From: Roseiterribacter gracilis
GTDB taxonomy: Bacteria; Pseudomonadota; Alphaproteobacteria; BOG-932; Roseiterribacteraceae
NCBI GenBank assembly: GCA_018332375.1
Contig: BOPV01000001.1
Coordinates: 3,658,001-3,722,000, forward strand
DNA length: 64,000 nt
Direction of reading: 5' to 3'
Both the position numbers and the translations under genes were made by a program. Positions 34,965 to 43,449 of the stretch are shown here, piece after piece (position 1 is the stretch's first letter; the number at the start of each line of letters is the position of its first letter). Below the pieces are notes generated by a model, which was not told where the DNA came from, did not search any database, and saw only the letters and a program-made list of their open reading frames with translations.

Positions 34965-36707
34965 ATGGCAATTCTTGGTGAGGACGATCGCGTCCGAATT
35001 ACGCCAACGGCAAGCGGCAATTACCGTGCGGTCGTTGAGATTGAGGTAATCTGGCCCGACGGATCGGCCTCGCGCGCCTCGGGCGCAATGATCGGGCGCA
35101 ACGATGTCTTGACGGCCGGTCACGTCGTGTATGACCCGGCTCACGGGGGATACGCGTCGACCGTCTACGTATTTCCCGCACGCGACGGCGTCGCGCAACC
35201 ATATGGATTCGGTCTCGCAACCAAATTGCTCGCTGATCCGATCTGGGTCACCGGGCAGAATTTCCTGCACGACATTGCGGTCATTACGCTCGATCGCAAC
35301 GTTGGGGATCTTGTCGGGTGGTATGACTACACAGCCGGCGGAACCGACGCGCAGTACACTGGGAAGCAGATTGCCACGGTTGGATTTCCGGGCGACAAAC
35401 CGTACGGCACCGAGTGGATCGGCATTGCGCAGGTCGACCAGTCAACACAATCGACACTGAATTTCACCAGTACGCTCGACGTGTTTGGCGGGCAAAGCGG
35501 AAGTCCGGTTTTCACGCGCGCCGCCGACGGGTCGCCCCGGTCCATCATCGGCGTGATCTCAAATACAGACGGTTTCTCGATCAACCGCGCAACGCGCATT
35601 CAGGCTGACTTTGCGCCCTCGATCGCCGCGCAGATCGCTGGAGACGCGCCGTCGGGATTTTGGCCAGTTTCGCCGGCCGATGCCGGTAATTCGCAGGCAA
35701 CCGCCAAGCCGATCTTTCTTCCACTCGGCGCGCTCGGAGTCATCGGCCAAGACAGCGATCCAACGGATTGGTTCCGCTTCGACGCGGTCGACGCTGGAAC
35801 GGTTACATTGTCCTTGCGCGGGCTCGGCAACGCGCTTGATCTTGTCGTGCTGGATTCGGGCGCACACGAAGTTGCGTCGTCGCGCACGACCAGCATCGCC
35901 GACCGTTCGATCACCTTCGCGGCGGTCAAGGGCCAGACCTATTACATCGAAATCGATGCGCGCGGCGGTCCGCTGTCGGGATACATCATCGACGGCAAGC
36001 TCGATGCTCCACAGGCGCTGCAAGTGGCGGCGCCGAACGCGACGTTGCGCGGAACGGATGGTGCCGACCTTATCGTTGTCAGCGGCGGCGACGACTTCGT
36101 GTTTGCGGGCGCCGGCAATGATCGGATCGAAGTGCGGACGCTTGGAACAGTCGGGGTGACCGTTCAAGGCGAAGCAGGCCGCGATCTTGTTGCGGTGCCG
36201 GGCTTCTCGACCAGCTATCGAATTGAAAAAGGAGATCCTGGCGTCGTTCGACTATTGCCGTTCGACAACGGTCCCGGCGCTGCACCTGGCAAGCAAGTCA
36301 CCCTGGTCGGCGTCGAATATGTGCAGTTCTCGGAAAAGACGCTCTTCACGCTGCAGCAGAACGAAGCGGACGTCGCGCGACTCTACAGCGCTGCGTTGGG
36401 ACGTACGCCGGATATCGAAGGGCTCAACGTCCAGGTCGCGGCGAGGAGCGCGGGGCTTAAGCTTCACGATCTCGCACAGAATTTCGTCAATAGCGCAGAG
36501 TTTGCAGCGCGCTTTGGCACCGGAAGCGACGCGGACTTCGTCGAGCGCATGTACGTAAATAGCTTGGGGCGCGGTAGCGATGCTGGTGGCAAGAGCTTTT
36601 GGATCGATTTTCTGGCGGCTGGCCATGACCGAGCCGACATATTGATCGGCTTCGCCACGTCGCCAGAACACGCGCAGCGAACGACTGACTGGCTGCTGGT
36701 TGTCTGA
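34965..36707 (+). CDS. Secreted trypsin-like serine protease with RTX and DUF4214 units
   Basis: A 580-residue modular protein without N-terminal signal peptide. Residues 1-215 are a trypsin/V8-like protease with the catalytic triad His53 (LTAGHVVYD), Asp103 (LHDIAVITLD) and Ser178 (FGGQSGSPVF). Residues about 230-345 resemble a pre-peptidase C-terminal beta-sandwich (DWFRFDAVDAGTVTLSLRG). An RTX-like stretch, GTDGADLIVVSGGDDFVFAG, follows at about 355-385. Two DUF4214 units lie at about 460-570 (LYSAALGRTPDIEGLNVQ, MYVNSLGRGSDAGGKSFW). The C-terminus WLLVV is hydrophobic, as in type I secretion substrates. It is convergent with the HlyD/ABC genes that probably export it, and it could process the S-layer or other surface proteins. 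Confidence 0.88.
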   Translation: MAILGEDDRVRITPTASGNYRAVVEIEVIWPDGSASRASGAMIGRNDVLTAGHVVYDPAHGGYASTVYVFPARDGVAQPYGFGLATKLLADPIWVTGQNFLHDIAVITLDRNVGDLVGWYDYTAGGTDAQYTGKQIATVGFPGDKPYGTEWIGIAQVDQSTQSTLNFTSTLDVFGGQSGSPVFTRAADGSPRSIIGVISNTDGFSINRATRIQADFAPSIAAQIAGDAPSGFWPVSPADAGNSQATAKPIFLPLGALGVIGQDSDPTDWFRFDAVDAGTVTLSLRGLGNALDLVVLDSGAHEVASSRTTSIADRSITFAAVKGQTYYIEIDARGGPLSGYIIDGKLDAPQALQVAAPNATLRGTDGADLIVVSGGDDFVFAGAGNDRIEVRTLGTVGVTVQGEAGRDLVAVPGFSTSYRIEKGDPGVVRLLPFDNGPGAAPGKQVTLVGVEYVQFSEKTLFTLQQNEADVARLYSAALGRTPDIEGLNVQVAARSAGLKLHDLAQNFVNSAEFAARFGTGSDADFVERMYVNSLGRGSDAGGKSFWIDFLAAGHDRADILIGFATSPEHAQRTTDWLLVV

Positions 36708-36722
36708 GCAGGTTTGAAGTGG

Positions 36723-36751
36723 AGCCCGGCGCCTATTCCGGCTTCCGGGCT
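36723..36751 (+). terminator. Hairpin between protease and HlyD genes
   Basis: Stem AGCCCGG / CCGGGCT with a 15-base loop, overlapping the last codons of the convergent HlyD gene, followed on the plus strand by GCAGAGTCTTTTCC. It could terminate the protease transcript. Confidence 0.4.
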
Positions 36752-38172
36752 GCAGAGTCTTTTCCTTCCATCAGCGCTTGGTGACCACGGAGCGCGTCGA
36801 GTAGGCCCTCGGTCATGTATGTCCAGACCGACCGATGGCCGGTAATTAGCTTCACTGTCGCCGACATGCCGGGTTGCAATCGCTTGCGTGCATCGGCGGA
36901 CAACGCATCTGGTTCGATTTCAACATCGGCAATGTATGTGCCGGCGAGCGAGCGCGGATTAGGGACCAAGTCGGGCGAAACGTTGATGACGTTCGCATTC
37001 AGACGACGCAATCCACGTCCGCCGCCATGGATCGAAACACGCGCGGCCGTTCCCGGCTTGACGTCGCTGATGTCCTGTGGCGGGACGATCACGCGCAGCA
37101 TAAGCGCGTCTTGATCCGGGACGATCTCGACCAGTGCTTCGTCAGGCCGAACGACGGCGCCGACGGTCTTTACTTTGACATTTAGCACTGTGCCGCTTCG
37201 TGGGGCGCGCAACACCGTTAGCGACATCAAGTTGCGTGCTGCTTTCAGCCGGTCAGTATATTCGAGATCGGCGTCCCAAGCTTGGGTAAGTTGCCTGCTG
37301 GCCGTGTCGCGCTCGTCAGCAATCAATGATTGGGCGCGCAACTCCAATTCATTTCGCTGCATCTGGATGCGAGCAATGTTGGCGTCAATGGCCGCAATAT
37401 TGCCCTCAACAGCGGCGCTGTTGCGCTGCAGTTCGAGAAGCTTCGGTTTACGCTCCAGTCCCTGGTCAAGCAGCGATCTAACGCCGTCGAGTTCTTTCTG
37501 GAAGAGTGCTTGTTGCGCCACCAATTGCGCACGTTGGGCGCGCTGGCCGGCGAGCGATTGATCGGCTTGTTGCTGCTGCGAGCGAAATTGCGCAAGCCGT
37601 TCCGCCGTACTATTTCGTGAAGCTGCAAAGGTCGCGCGCGCGACCCCGACGGCTTCGGCGATTTCGGGATCTTGCGCAGCAAAGTCGAGCAAATCCTTCG
37701 GGAAGGTGATCGCTTCTTGTCCGCTGCGGATCGCCTCGAGGCGCGCAATATGAGTCTGTTCGGCCCAATGCTTTCGCTCGAGAATGCGAGTGTTCACTTC
37801 ACTGTCAGTCGGATCGAGCACTAGCAACGGCTCGCCCGCTTCGACGTGTTGATTTTCGCGTACGTTGATCTGCTGGACCAACGCTGCATAGTGGCTCGAG
37901 ACGATTTTACGATAGGACTCCGACTGCACGGTGCCTTCGCCGATCGCGCCGCGTTCAAGATCCGCGGTCAGATTCCAGGCCACCAGCGAACCGAACACGA
38001 CCAAGATCAAGCCGACTCCCCAGGTAACAAATCGTTGGGGGCGCAGCCAGCCGGCCAGCGTAGCGTCGACAGGATCTTCGACGGTGAAGTTGCTCGGCCA
38101 CCACGGGCGCAATGTGGCTACGAGTCTTGATCCACGTCTACGAGGCGTGTCAGGCAGAGCAGAAAGGGTCAT
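36733..38172 (-). CDS. HlyD-family periplasmic adaptor of type I secretion
   Basis: A 479-residue membrane fusion protein. A cytoplasmic N-terminus of about 45 residues is followed by one membrane helix (about 50-70), then a lipoyl/barrel half, a long coiled-coil hairpin (about 150-310) and the second barrel half with LTVLRAPRSGTVLNVKVKTV and VEIVPDQDALMLRVIVPP. The C-terminal motif LQPGMSATVKLITGHRSVWTY is typical of PrtE/HlyD adaptors. It overlaps the stop of the ABC transporter by four bases (ATGA). A TolC-type outer-membrane partner is not in the window. Confidence 0.95.
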   Translation of the reverse strand: MTLSALPDTPRRRGSRLVATLRPWWPSNFTVEDPVDATLAGWLRPQRFVTWGVGLILVVFGSLVAWNLTADLERGAIGEGTVQSESYRKIVSSHYAALVQQINVRENQHVEAGEPLLVLDPTDSEVNTRILERKHWAEQTHIARLEAIRSGQEAITFPKDLLDFAAQDPEIAEAVGVARATFAASRNSTAERLAQFRSQQQQADQSLAGQRAQRAQLVAQQALFQKELDGVRSLLDQGLERKPKLLELQRNSAAVEGNIAAIDANIARIQMQRNELELRAQSLIADERDTASRQLTQAWDADLEYTDRLKAARNLMSLTVLRAPRSGTVLNVKVKTVGAVVRPDEALVEIVPDQDALMLRVIVPPQDISDVKPGTAARVSIHGGGRGLRRLNANVINVSPDLVPNPRSLAGTYIADVEIEPDALSADARKRLQPGMSATVKLITGHRSVWTYMTEGLLDALRGHQALMEGKDSAARKPE

Positions 38173-39950
38173 GCGCTTGCATCCGGTGTCCCGGTAGCTG
38201 TCGCATTCGTGGGATCGTCATCGTTCGGGGCGGGCGGTGGCGTCTGCGCGACAACTTGTGGGCGCGTATACTGTGCCAGCACTGCGTCGCGCGGCCCAAA
38301 TGCCTGAACTTCGCCACCGTTGATCACCAACACTTTATCGACGGCTGATAGAAGCTGCAGCCGGTGCGTCATCGCGATGATGGTGGCGCCGTTGGCTTTC
38401 AGTTCGAGTAATGCGCGGGCGAGTGCGGCTTCGCCTTCGATATCGAGATTTGAATTCGGTTCGTCCAGCACCAGATAACGCGGATCGCCATAAAGCGCGC
38501 GCGCCAAGCCCACACGCTGGCGTTGGCCGCCGGATAGCGATTGGCCACCAATGCCGATCTGCGTGTTGTAGCCGTCTTTAAATGACGTAATCATGTCATG
38601 CACGCCGGCCATCTGCGCTGCACGCACGATCTTCTCCGGATCTGCACCGTCTTCGAAACGCGCGATATTGTCGGCGATAGTGCCATCGAACAACTCGATG
38701 TCCTGCGGCAGATAACCGACGAATTTACCTAGTCGCTCTGGATCCCACTGCTTCATCTCTGCGCCGTCAATACGGACGCTGCCACTTGCTGCGGGCCAGA
38801 TACCTAGCAGCACGCGCGCCAGAGTCGATTTGCCGGCTGCGCTCGGTCCGATAACGCCAATGAGCTCACCTGGCTCTACGACGAAGCTTACGCCGCGGAG
38901 AATGGCGGTCTGGCCGCCAGGCGCTGAAGCAATAACGTTCTGCACAGTGATGCGGCCTTCGGGAGCCGGTAGGTCCAGCAGCTTTGCTTCCTCCGGCGAC
39001 TGCAGCAGCATGGCTCGTACGCGGTCATACGCGCCGCGGGCGCCGATGAAATTCTTCCAGTTGCCAACCGCCATCTCGATCGGTTGCAGCGCACGGCCCA
39101 TAATGATTGAAGCCGCAATCATTGAACCCGGCGTAATCTCTTGTTTGATCGCAAGATAAGCGCCGAGGCCAAGGATGGCCGATTGCAGAAACATGCGGAC
39201 GAATTTCAATCCGGCCATCACCGTGCCGGACCGGTCACTCGCTTCTGCTTGAATACGCAATACTTCGTTGTGCTGCAGTTTCCAGAGGCGGCGGACCCCG
39301 CTCATCATGCCCATTGCTCGTAGGGCTTCGGCATTACGCGTTGAGTTCGCAACAAAGGACGCGCTCTTGATTGAAAGGCGCGACGCATCTTGCAGCGGCT
39401 TTCGCGTGTAGACTTCGTTCATCACCGCGAGCGTGAAAATAACAATGGCCGCAGCGAGCGTCAGTGCACCAAACAATGGATGCATGATAAAACAGACAAC
39501 AATGAATACGGGCGCCCAAGGCGCATCGCATAGCACAAGGATGCCCGGGCCGGTCAGGAACTCGCGCACCGTATCCATGTCGCGCAGTGCTTGCGCGCCG
39601 CCCATATGTGGCGCGCGTATGGCCATGCGGAAAATTGCTTCGAAGATGCCGCCATTGGTTAGAAGGTCGAGGCGGATGCCAGTCCGAACTAGCAGGCGCG
39701 AGCGAAACGTCTCGAGCGCCGTCATGGTCAACATCAACACCGCAACAAGCAGCGTAATGAAGACCAATGTTTCGACGCTCTGCGTTCCAAGCACGCGATC
39801 GTACACTTGCAGCATGTAAAGCGGCGAAGTGAACAACAGCAGATTGATGAAGAAGCTGAAGATGAAAACCGGCGCGATCACGTCGCGGCACTTGGTAATC
39901 GCATCTTCGAGCACGGTCCGCTGCGCGCGCAACGCCGCGAAATTTACCAC
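38169..39950 (-). CDS. Type I secretion ABC transporter (PrtD/RsaD type)
   Basis: A 593-residue fused membrane-ATPase protein from a GTG at 39950, chosen because GAGGGA lies about eight bases upstream and the N-terminus then matches the family. An ATG at 40016 would add 22 atypical residues without a ribosome site. The membrane part has VFIFSFFINLLLFTSPLYML, then QVYDRVL and MALLVTMTALET-like helices. The ATPase has Walker A GPSAAGKST, the signature LSGGQRQRVGLARAL, Walker B YLVLDEPNSNLD and the switch His in MTHR. It lacks the C39-like N-terminal domain of HlyB-type transporters, as PrtD-type exporters do. Likely substrates are the four DUF4214 proteins of the window. Confidence 0.94.
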   Translation of the reverse strand: MVNFAALRAQRTVLEDAITKCRDVIAPVFIFSFFINLLLFTSPLYMLQVYDRVLGTQSVETLVFITLLVAVLMLTMTALETFRSRLLVRTGIRLDLLTNGGIFEAIFRMAIRAPHMGGAQALRDMDTVREFLTGPGILVLCDAPWAPVFIVVCFIMHPLFGALTLAAAIVIFTLAVMNEVYTRKPLQDASRLSIKSASFVANSTRNAEALRAMGMMSGVRRLWKLQHNEVLRIQAEASDRSGTVMAGLKFVRMFLQSAILGLGAYLAIKQEITPGSMIAASIIMGRALQPIEMAVGNWKNFIGARGAYDRVRAMLLQSPEEAKLLDLPAPEGRITVQNVIASAPGGQTAILRGVSFVVEPGELIGVIGPSAAGKSTLARVLLGIWPAASGSVRIDGAEMKQWDPERLGKFVGYLPQDIELFDGTIADNIARFEDGADPEKIVRAAQMAGVHDMITSFKDGYNTQIGIGGQSLSGGQRQRVGLARALYGDPRYLVLDEPNSNLDIEGEAALARALLELKANGATIIAMTHRLQLLSAVDKVLVINGGEVQAFGPRDAVLAQYTRPQVVAQTPPPAPNDDDPTNATATGTPDASA

Positions 39951-39992
39951 CGGCAATCCCTCATCCAAGTCGTGAGCGCAGTAGAGCGAAAT

Positions 39993-40008
39993 ATGGTTAA
40001 AAAACCAT
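39993..40008 (-). promoter_or_regulatory. TTAACCAT half-site and small hairpin before the exporter operon
   Basis: On the minus strand the sequence reads ATGGTTTTTTAACCAT, an inverted repeat (6-bp arms, 4-base loop) that contains TTAACCAT, the published half-site of CtrA. It is about 43 bases upstream of the proposed GTG start of the exporter gene, in an AT-rich patch, so it may be part of its promoter. Confidence 0.4.
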
Positions 40009-40079
40009 CGCCGCATCTTGGCGCAGGCGCCCTGCGTGCGCCTATATCGGGCGCGGACCCTTAATGCACAAGGAGCACC

Positions 40080-40481
40080 ATGAATCTCAATCGCGGGCGG
40101 GCTTTCGTCCTCGCCGGTGCGGTCCTCTTTGCGGCCTGCGCCTCGGCAGACGCGGCCCCAGCTGACCGGCCAATTGCTGGCCAGTATGAGGTGCAAGGCC
40201 GCCTTGTCGGCCAGCAGCAGCCCTACAAGGGCATCGCAACCGTCGAGCGGGCGGGGGCGACCTACAAGGTTACCTGGCAGGTCGGCAAAGAGCGGTATGT
40301 CGGGACTGGGTTGCTCGACGGGGATGCATTCGCCGTCATCTACGCGGCGGTGGGCGCCACTGCGGCGCCCGGCTTGGTTCTGTACCGAATTCAGCCGGAC
40401 GGCTCACTGCTGGGTTCGTACACGTCGATGGGCGCACAAACGATCGCGCCCGAGGCATGGCTCCCCGGGCGCGGCAACTAG
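40080..40481 (+). CDS. Small exported protein of unknown function
   Basis: A 133-residue protein with an N-terminal signal (about 1-25: MNLNRGRAFVLAGAVLFAAC and more). A Cys at 20 follows FAA, so a lipoprotein is possible, but cleavage after ADA by signal peptidase I is equally likely. The mature part is a small beta-rich domain with repeated G-Y/T-V-W patterns (GIATVERAGATYKVTWQVGK, GTGLLDGDAFAVIY), like the small secreted proteins sometimes annotated as fibronectin-binding-like. A strong ribosome site (AAGGAG) precedes the ATG. The gene is divergent from the exporter and convergent with the RTX gene to its right. Confidence 0.8.
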   Translation: MNLNRGRAFVLAGAVLFAACASADAAPADRPIAGQYEVQGRLVGQQQPYKGIATVERAGATYKVTWQVGKERYVGTGLLDGDAFAVIYAAVGATAAPGLVLYRIQPDGSLLGSYTSMGAQTIAPEAWLPGRGN

Positions 40482-40505
40482 CATTCACCTTCAATGAGGC
40501 TTCGG

Positions 40506-41489
40506 TCAGCCCATCACCATCCAGTCACTCAGAACATGCTGCTTGTTTTCCGCTGAGTCAGCGAAGTTGAGCAGCAGCTGATCGCGCGCGAGGCCCGCCT
40601 TCACGTGATCGAGCTGGAACTTGTACCCATCCGGATCCGGATCGCGCCCCAACACGTTCTTGTAGAGCTGGAAGACATAGTCCTCGTCGGTCTGGTTCTG
40701 GCCGTAGCGCGCGATGAATTCGGCGCTATGTTGGAAATTGTTGGCGAGCTGAATGAAGGTCAGGCCGCCATGCAATCCTTTATCGATCTGCCATTGTAGC
40801 CCGCCGACATCAGGCGCGCGTGCGAATGCGGCGCCATACAAGCGCGCAACGCGTGCGTCGTCGCCGGTCAGCACAAACTTCACGCCGTCTTTGAATTGCA
40901 GCAACTCGACATTGGTCAGCATGTCGGTGCCGTCGCGATTGGTCGCCGAATCGGTCAGAAGGACTGCGCCGTTGTCGCCGGCCTGCCACGTATAGTCGGC
41001 TTTGTTGCCGGTATAGACTGCCGTGTTCCAGCCGATGCCGCCATCGATAATGTCGTTTCCTGGGCCGCCGACCAGCAGGTCGTCGCCCGCGAATCCGTTC
41101 AACGCATCGTTCCGCACGCCGCCCGCGATCACGTCGTTGCCACTCAGGATCGAGACGAACACCGAACCAGGCGAACTCGATGTCGCAGCAACGGTGAGTT
41201 GATTCAGCGATACGGTGAAGCCGCTATAGCCCCACAGCGCTTCACCGGTCTTTGAGAAGACGTCGATCTGCGTAACCGATCCGCCGGTCGGCATGCCGTT
41301 CGCGTCGAGCTGGAACGTGCCTGTCCAACGTGCGACGACGTCGTTGTTGGCGAGATCTTTCGACTGCACGAAAACTTCGGTCGTGCTCGCTTGCAGATAG
41401 GGGACCGCCGTCTGCGGCTCTGCGCCCGTCGACGTAAATCCACGAAAGTCGAACCAGGCTTTCGTACTGAAAATTTGTGCTGTTGCCAT
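40506..41489 (-). CDS. RTX protein with DUF4214 units
   Basis: A 327-residue protein without signal peptide. Residues about 1-110 are a beta-rich domain. RTX nonapeptide-like repeats at about 112-155 (LSGNDVIAGG, NGFAGDDLLVGGPGNDIIDG) would bind calcium in a beta-roll. Two DUF4214 units at about 215-320 are marked LYGAAFARAPDVGGLQWQ and LYKNVLGRDPDPDGYKFQ. The C-terminus is short and hydrophobic (LSDWMVMG), like that of the nearby protease (TDWLLVV), which suggests a shared type I secretion signal. The N-terminal domain could be a surface or enzyme module; no family was recognised. Confidence 0.85.
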   Translation of the reverse strand: MATAQIFSTKAWFDFRGFTSTGAEPQTAVPYLQASTTEVFVQSKDLANNDVVARWTGTFQLDANGMPTGGSVTQIDVFSKTGEALWGYSGFTVSLNQLTVAATSSSPGSVFVSILSGNDVIAGGVRNDALNGFAGDDLLVGGPGNDIIDGGIGWNTAVYTGNKADYTWQAGDNGAVLLTDSATNRDGTDMLTNVELLQFKDGVKFVLTGDDARVARLYGAAFARAPDVGGLQWQIDKGLHGGLTFIQLANNFQHSAEFIARYGQNQTDEDYVFQLYKNVLGRDPDPDGYKFQLDHVKAGLARDQLLLNFADSAENKQHVLSDWMVMG

Positions 41490-41932
41490 TGCTGTGCGCC
41501 TCCTGCAGGCGCTTAGAGCAATGCGCAGGCCAAAGACTTGACAGCCGCAGAATTCCTTGATCGCGGCTTATGTCATTTGCACAGGTGTTAAATCCACCGA
41601 CAGCGCTTTACACGAGATCGCTTAGCGCATCGTTCAGCAACGCCCGACGATCATCCGCGTGGCAGTGACGGGGTGGAGCGCCATGCGCGGCGCGGCACCG
41701 GCTTTTGCCGACGGCGCAAGGACGTCGTGTGCAATGCGATCGTTGCTACGTTTTCCGCTCGCGGTATTTGCAGTCGTTCGGTTTGTGTTGGTGCTGCCAT
41801 ACATGTTGCGAACGATCGCAAGCGGTGCCGGCGATCGTTCGCTGTATCGGTGATTGGCACCGTTGCGCATACGCACGGTGCCGGAGGAGTGATTGTGAAC
41901 TAGGCCATGTCGGCCGTTGTGCGACGCGCAGT
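41490..41932. other. Intergenic region between RTX gene and tail-fibre-like cassette
   Basis: No convincing gene in 443 bases. It must hold the minus-strand promoter of the RTX gene. At 41856-41882 lies a stem GGCACCGT / ACGGTGCC with an 11-base loop, which may end the tail-fibre-like transcript, although no T-run follows on the minus strand. Short open frames here have no family resemblance. Confidence 0.4.
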
Positions 41933-43033
41933 TCACCATTCAACGACCACTAAGCCATCGCCTCCGCGGCCGCTGGTGCCTCCGTTGACGCTGTCGGACG
42001 AGCAGGCGCCGCCGCCGCCGCCGCCGCCGAGACCACCGTCTCCGCCGAGCGCAGTATTGCCCATCGAGCCACCGCCACCTCCACATGGGCCGCCGAACCC
42101 GCCGAAGCCATTCGTGTTGCCGCCAAAGCCGGCACCACCACCGCCACCGTTCCCGCCCTTTCCTCCGACCTGTGAACTCCCGCCGCCGCCGCCCGTAAGC
42201 GCGTCGGTGAGAAAGCGCGAGAATGTGGAGGTCGGATTGACTGCTCCAGCGACGCCGGTATTTCCTGAGGCGCCAACGGATACGCCAAGTGCGTCTGCAC
42301 CGCCGAATGTAGAAACTGACGATCCGCCTGCGCCAGCGCCGCCCGACGCCGACAGTCCAGTTCGAGTTGGTGCACTCGACGCACCCGCAACAGCACCGCC
42401 GCCTGAGGCACAGGTCTGAATAGCCGAACAAGGACCCGATGCGCCGCCGGGACCGAGCTGCGTCGCAGCGCCACCGCCACCGGTCGCGGTGCTGTCTTGG
42501 TTTGCAAGCCCGGATGCGCCACCGGCGAAATTCACCTGCCCGCCAGTGCCTGTGCCTCCAGCTGCGCCGGAAGCCGTTCCGCTGCTGGACTTCTGGCCGG
42601 CGGCGCCGCCGGTCGCGGAAAGCAGCGACCCAAACGAACTCGTGCCGCCCGCATTGCCAGTCGCGCCTGAAGAGCTTGAAGCTTGAACTGCAGCGCCTCC
42701 CGCACCGACGGTCACGCTGAAACTTGTCCCGGCAGATACTTCGTAGGTGCCCATCGCAAAGCCTCCGCCGCCGCCGCCAGTCGCTCTTCCGGTGCCGTCG
42801 AACGGACCAACTGCACCGGATCCACCGGCACCAATGACTCGCACGCGAATGCGATTCACGTTCGGCGGGACAACAAACGTGCCGCTTGTCGTGTACAGCC
42901 GGTATAGCCCGCTGCCGAACGTCGTCGCACCGCCTTGGCCGATTTGCACATCACCGGCAGACGCAGAGACGATGACTTGCTGAACGACGTTCTTTCCCGT
43001 CGGATACGGAAAACCAACCTGTCCGCGCTGCAT
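41933..43033 (-). CDS. Glycine-rich phage tail-fibre-like protein
   Basis: A 366-residue protein. The first 60 residues are followed by a beta-segment (GTFVVPPNVNRIRVRVIGAG) that is the usual start of glycine-rich tail-fibre domains. About 290 residues then consist largely of Gly, Ala and Ser with long GGGG runs, ending GRGGDGLVVVEW, the typical closing strand. Such sequences form polyglycine-II-like sheets in phage adhesins. Cys residues are few. The ATG overlaps the stop of the upstream 133-residue gene, so the three genes 44430-41933 form one operon. No other phage genes are present. Confidence 0.8.
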   Translation of the reverse strand: MQRGQVGFPYPTGKNVVQQVIVSASAGDVQIGQGGATTFGSGLYRLYTTSGTFVVPPNVNRIRVRVIGAGGSGAVGPFDGTGRATGGGGGGFAMGTYEVSAGTSFSVTVGAGGAAVQASSSSGATGNAGGTSSFGSLLSATGGAAGQKSSSGTASGAAGGTGTGGQVNFAGGASGLANQDSTATGGGGAATQLGPGGASGPCSAIQTCASGGGAVAGASSAPTRTGLSASGGAGAGGSSVSTFGGADALGVSVGASGNTGVAGAVNPTSTFSRFLTDALTGGGGGSSQVGGKGGNGGGGGAGFGGNTNGFGGFGGPCGGGGGSMGNTALGGDGGLGGGGGGGACSSDSVNGGTSGRGGDGLVVVEW

Positions 43034-43434
43034 CAGTAGCTCCCGCCTTCGGCTTGGATCTGCACGCCGGTCTGCGTGTCGTTGACGGTTGCGCGCAACG
43101 ACCAGTTCGCAGGAATTGCGATCGGCATCAGGTTGGGTGTGTCGACTGCTTCAAGCGTCTGGTTCGGCACCGGCGCGCTGCCGGTTGCAGTCAGCGCTGG
43201 CAGCGCGACTTCGGCATAGAGGTGGTAGGCCGAGCCGTCATAGCGAAAGATGCGCACTGTGCTGGCGGTCGTCGTCGCGACCGGTTGGATCACGATGCGT
43301 TCGACCGAACCGCCGAGCGAGCCCGGCGTGAAGATCGTACCGACATTCGACGGCGCGGTGCGCGACGTGTCGCCGGTAGTGAGCATGGCAGCGCCGACGG
43401 TCGGCGTTGCCGCGTAGTTGGGTGAAGTCGCCAT
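43033..43434 (-). CDS. Small beta-rich protein of the tail-fibre-like cassette
   Basis: A 133-residue protein without signal peptide. The sequence pattern (RIVIQPVATTTASTVRIFRY, PANWSLRATVNDTQTGVQIQ) suggests a beta-sandwich. Proteins of this kind are found beside glycine-rich tail-fibre genes in prophages, but I have no firm family name. It lies 15 bases downstream of the repeat-containing fibre gene and its stop touches the start of the glycine-rich gene, indicating one transcript and a shared structure. Confidence 0.65.
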   Translation of the reverse strand: MATSPNYAATPTVGAAMLTTGDTSRTAPSNVGTIFTPGSLGGSVERIVIQPVATTTASTVRIFRYDGSAYHLYAEVALPALTATGSAPVPNQTLEAVDTPNLMPIAIPANWSLRATVNDTQTGVQIQAEGGSY

Positions 43435-43449
43435 CTGTTTGGATCGCTC

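Noticed and set aside
41659..41853. 64-codon plus-strand frame with a hydrophobic stretch in the intergenic region
   Set aside because: No ribosome site, several equally long frames in the same place, Arg-rich composition; most likely chance.
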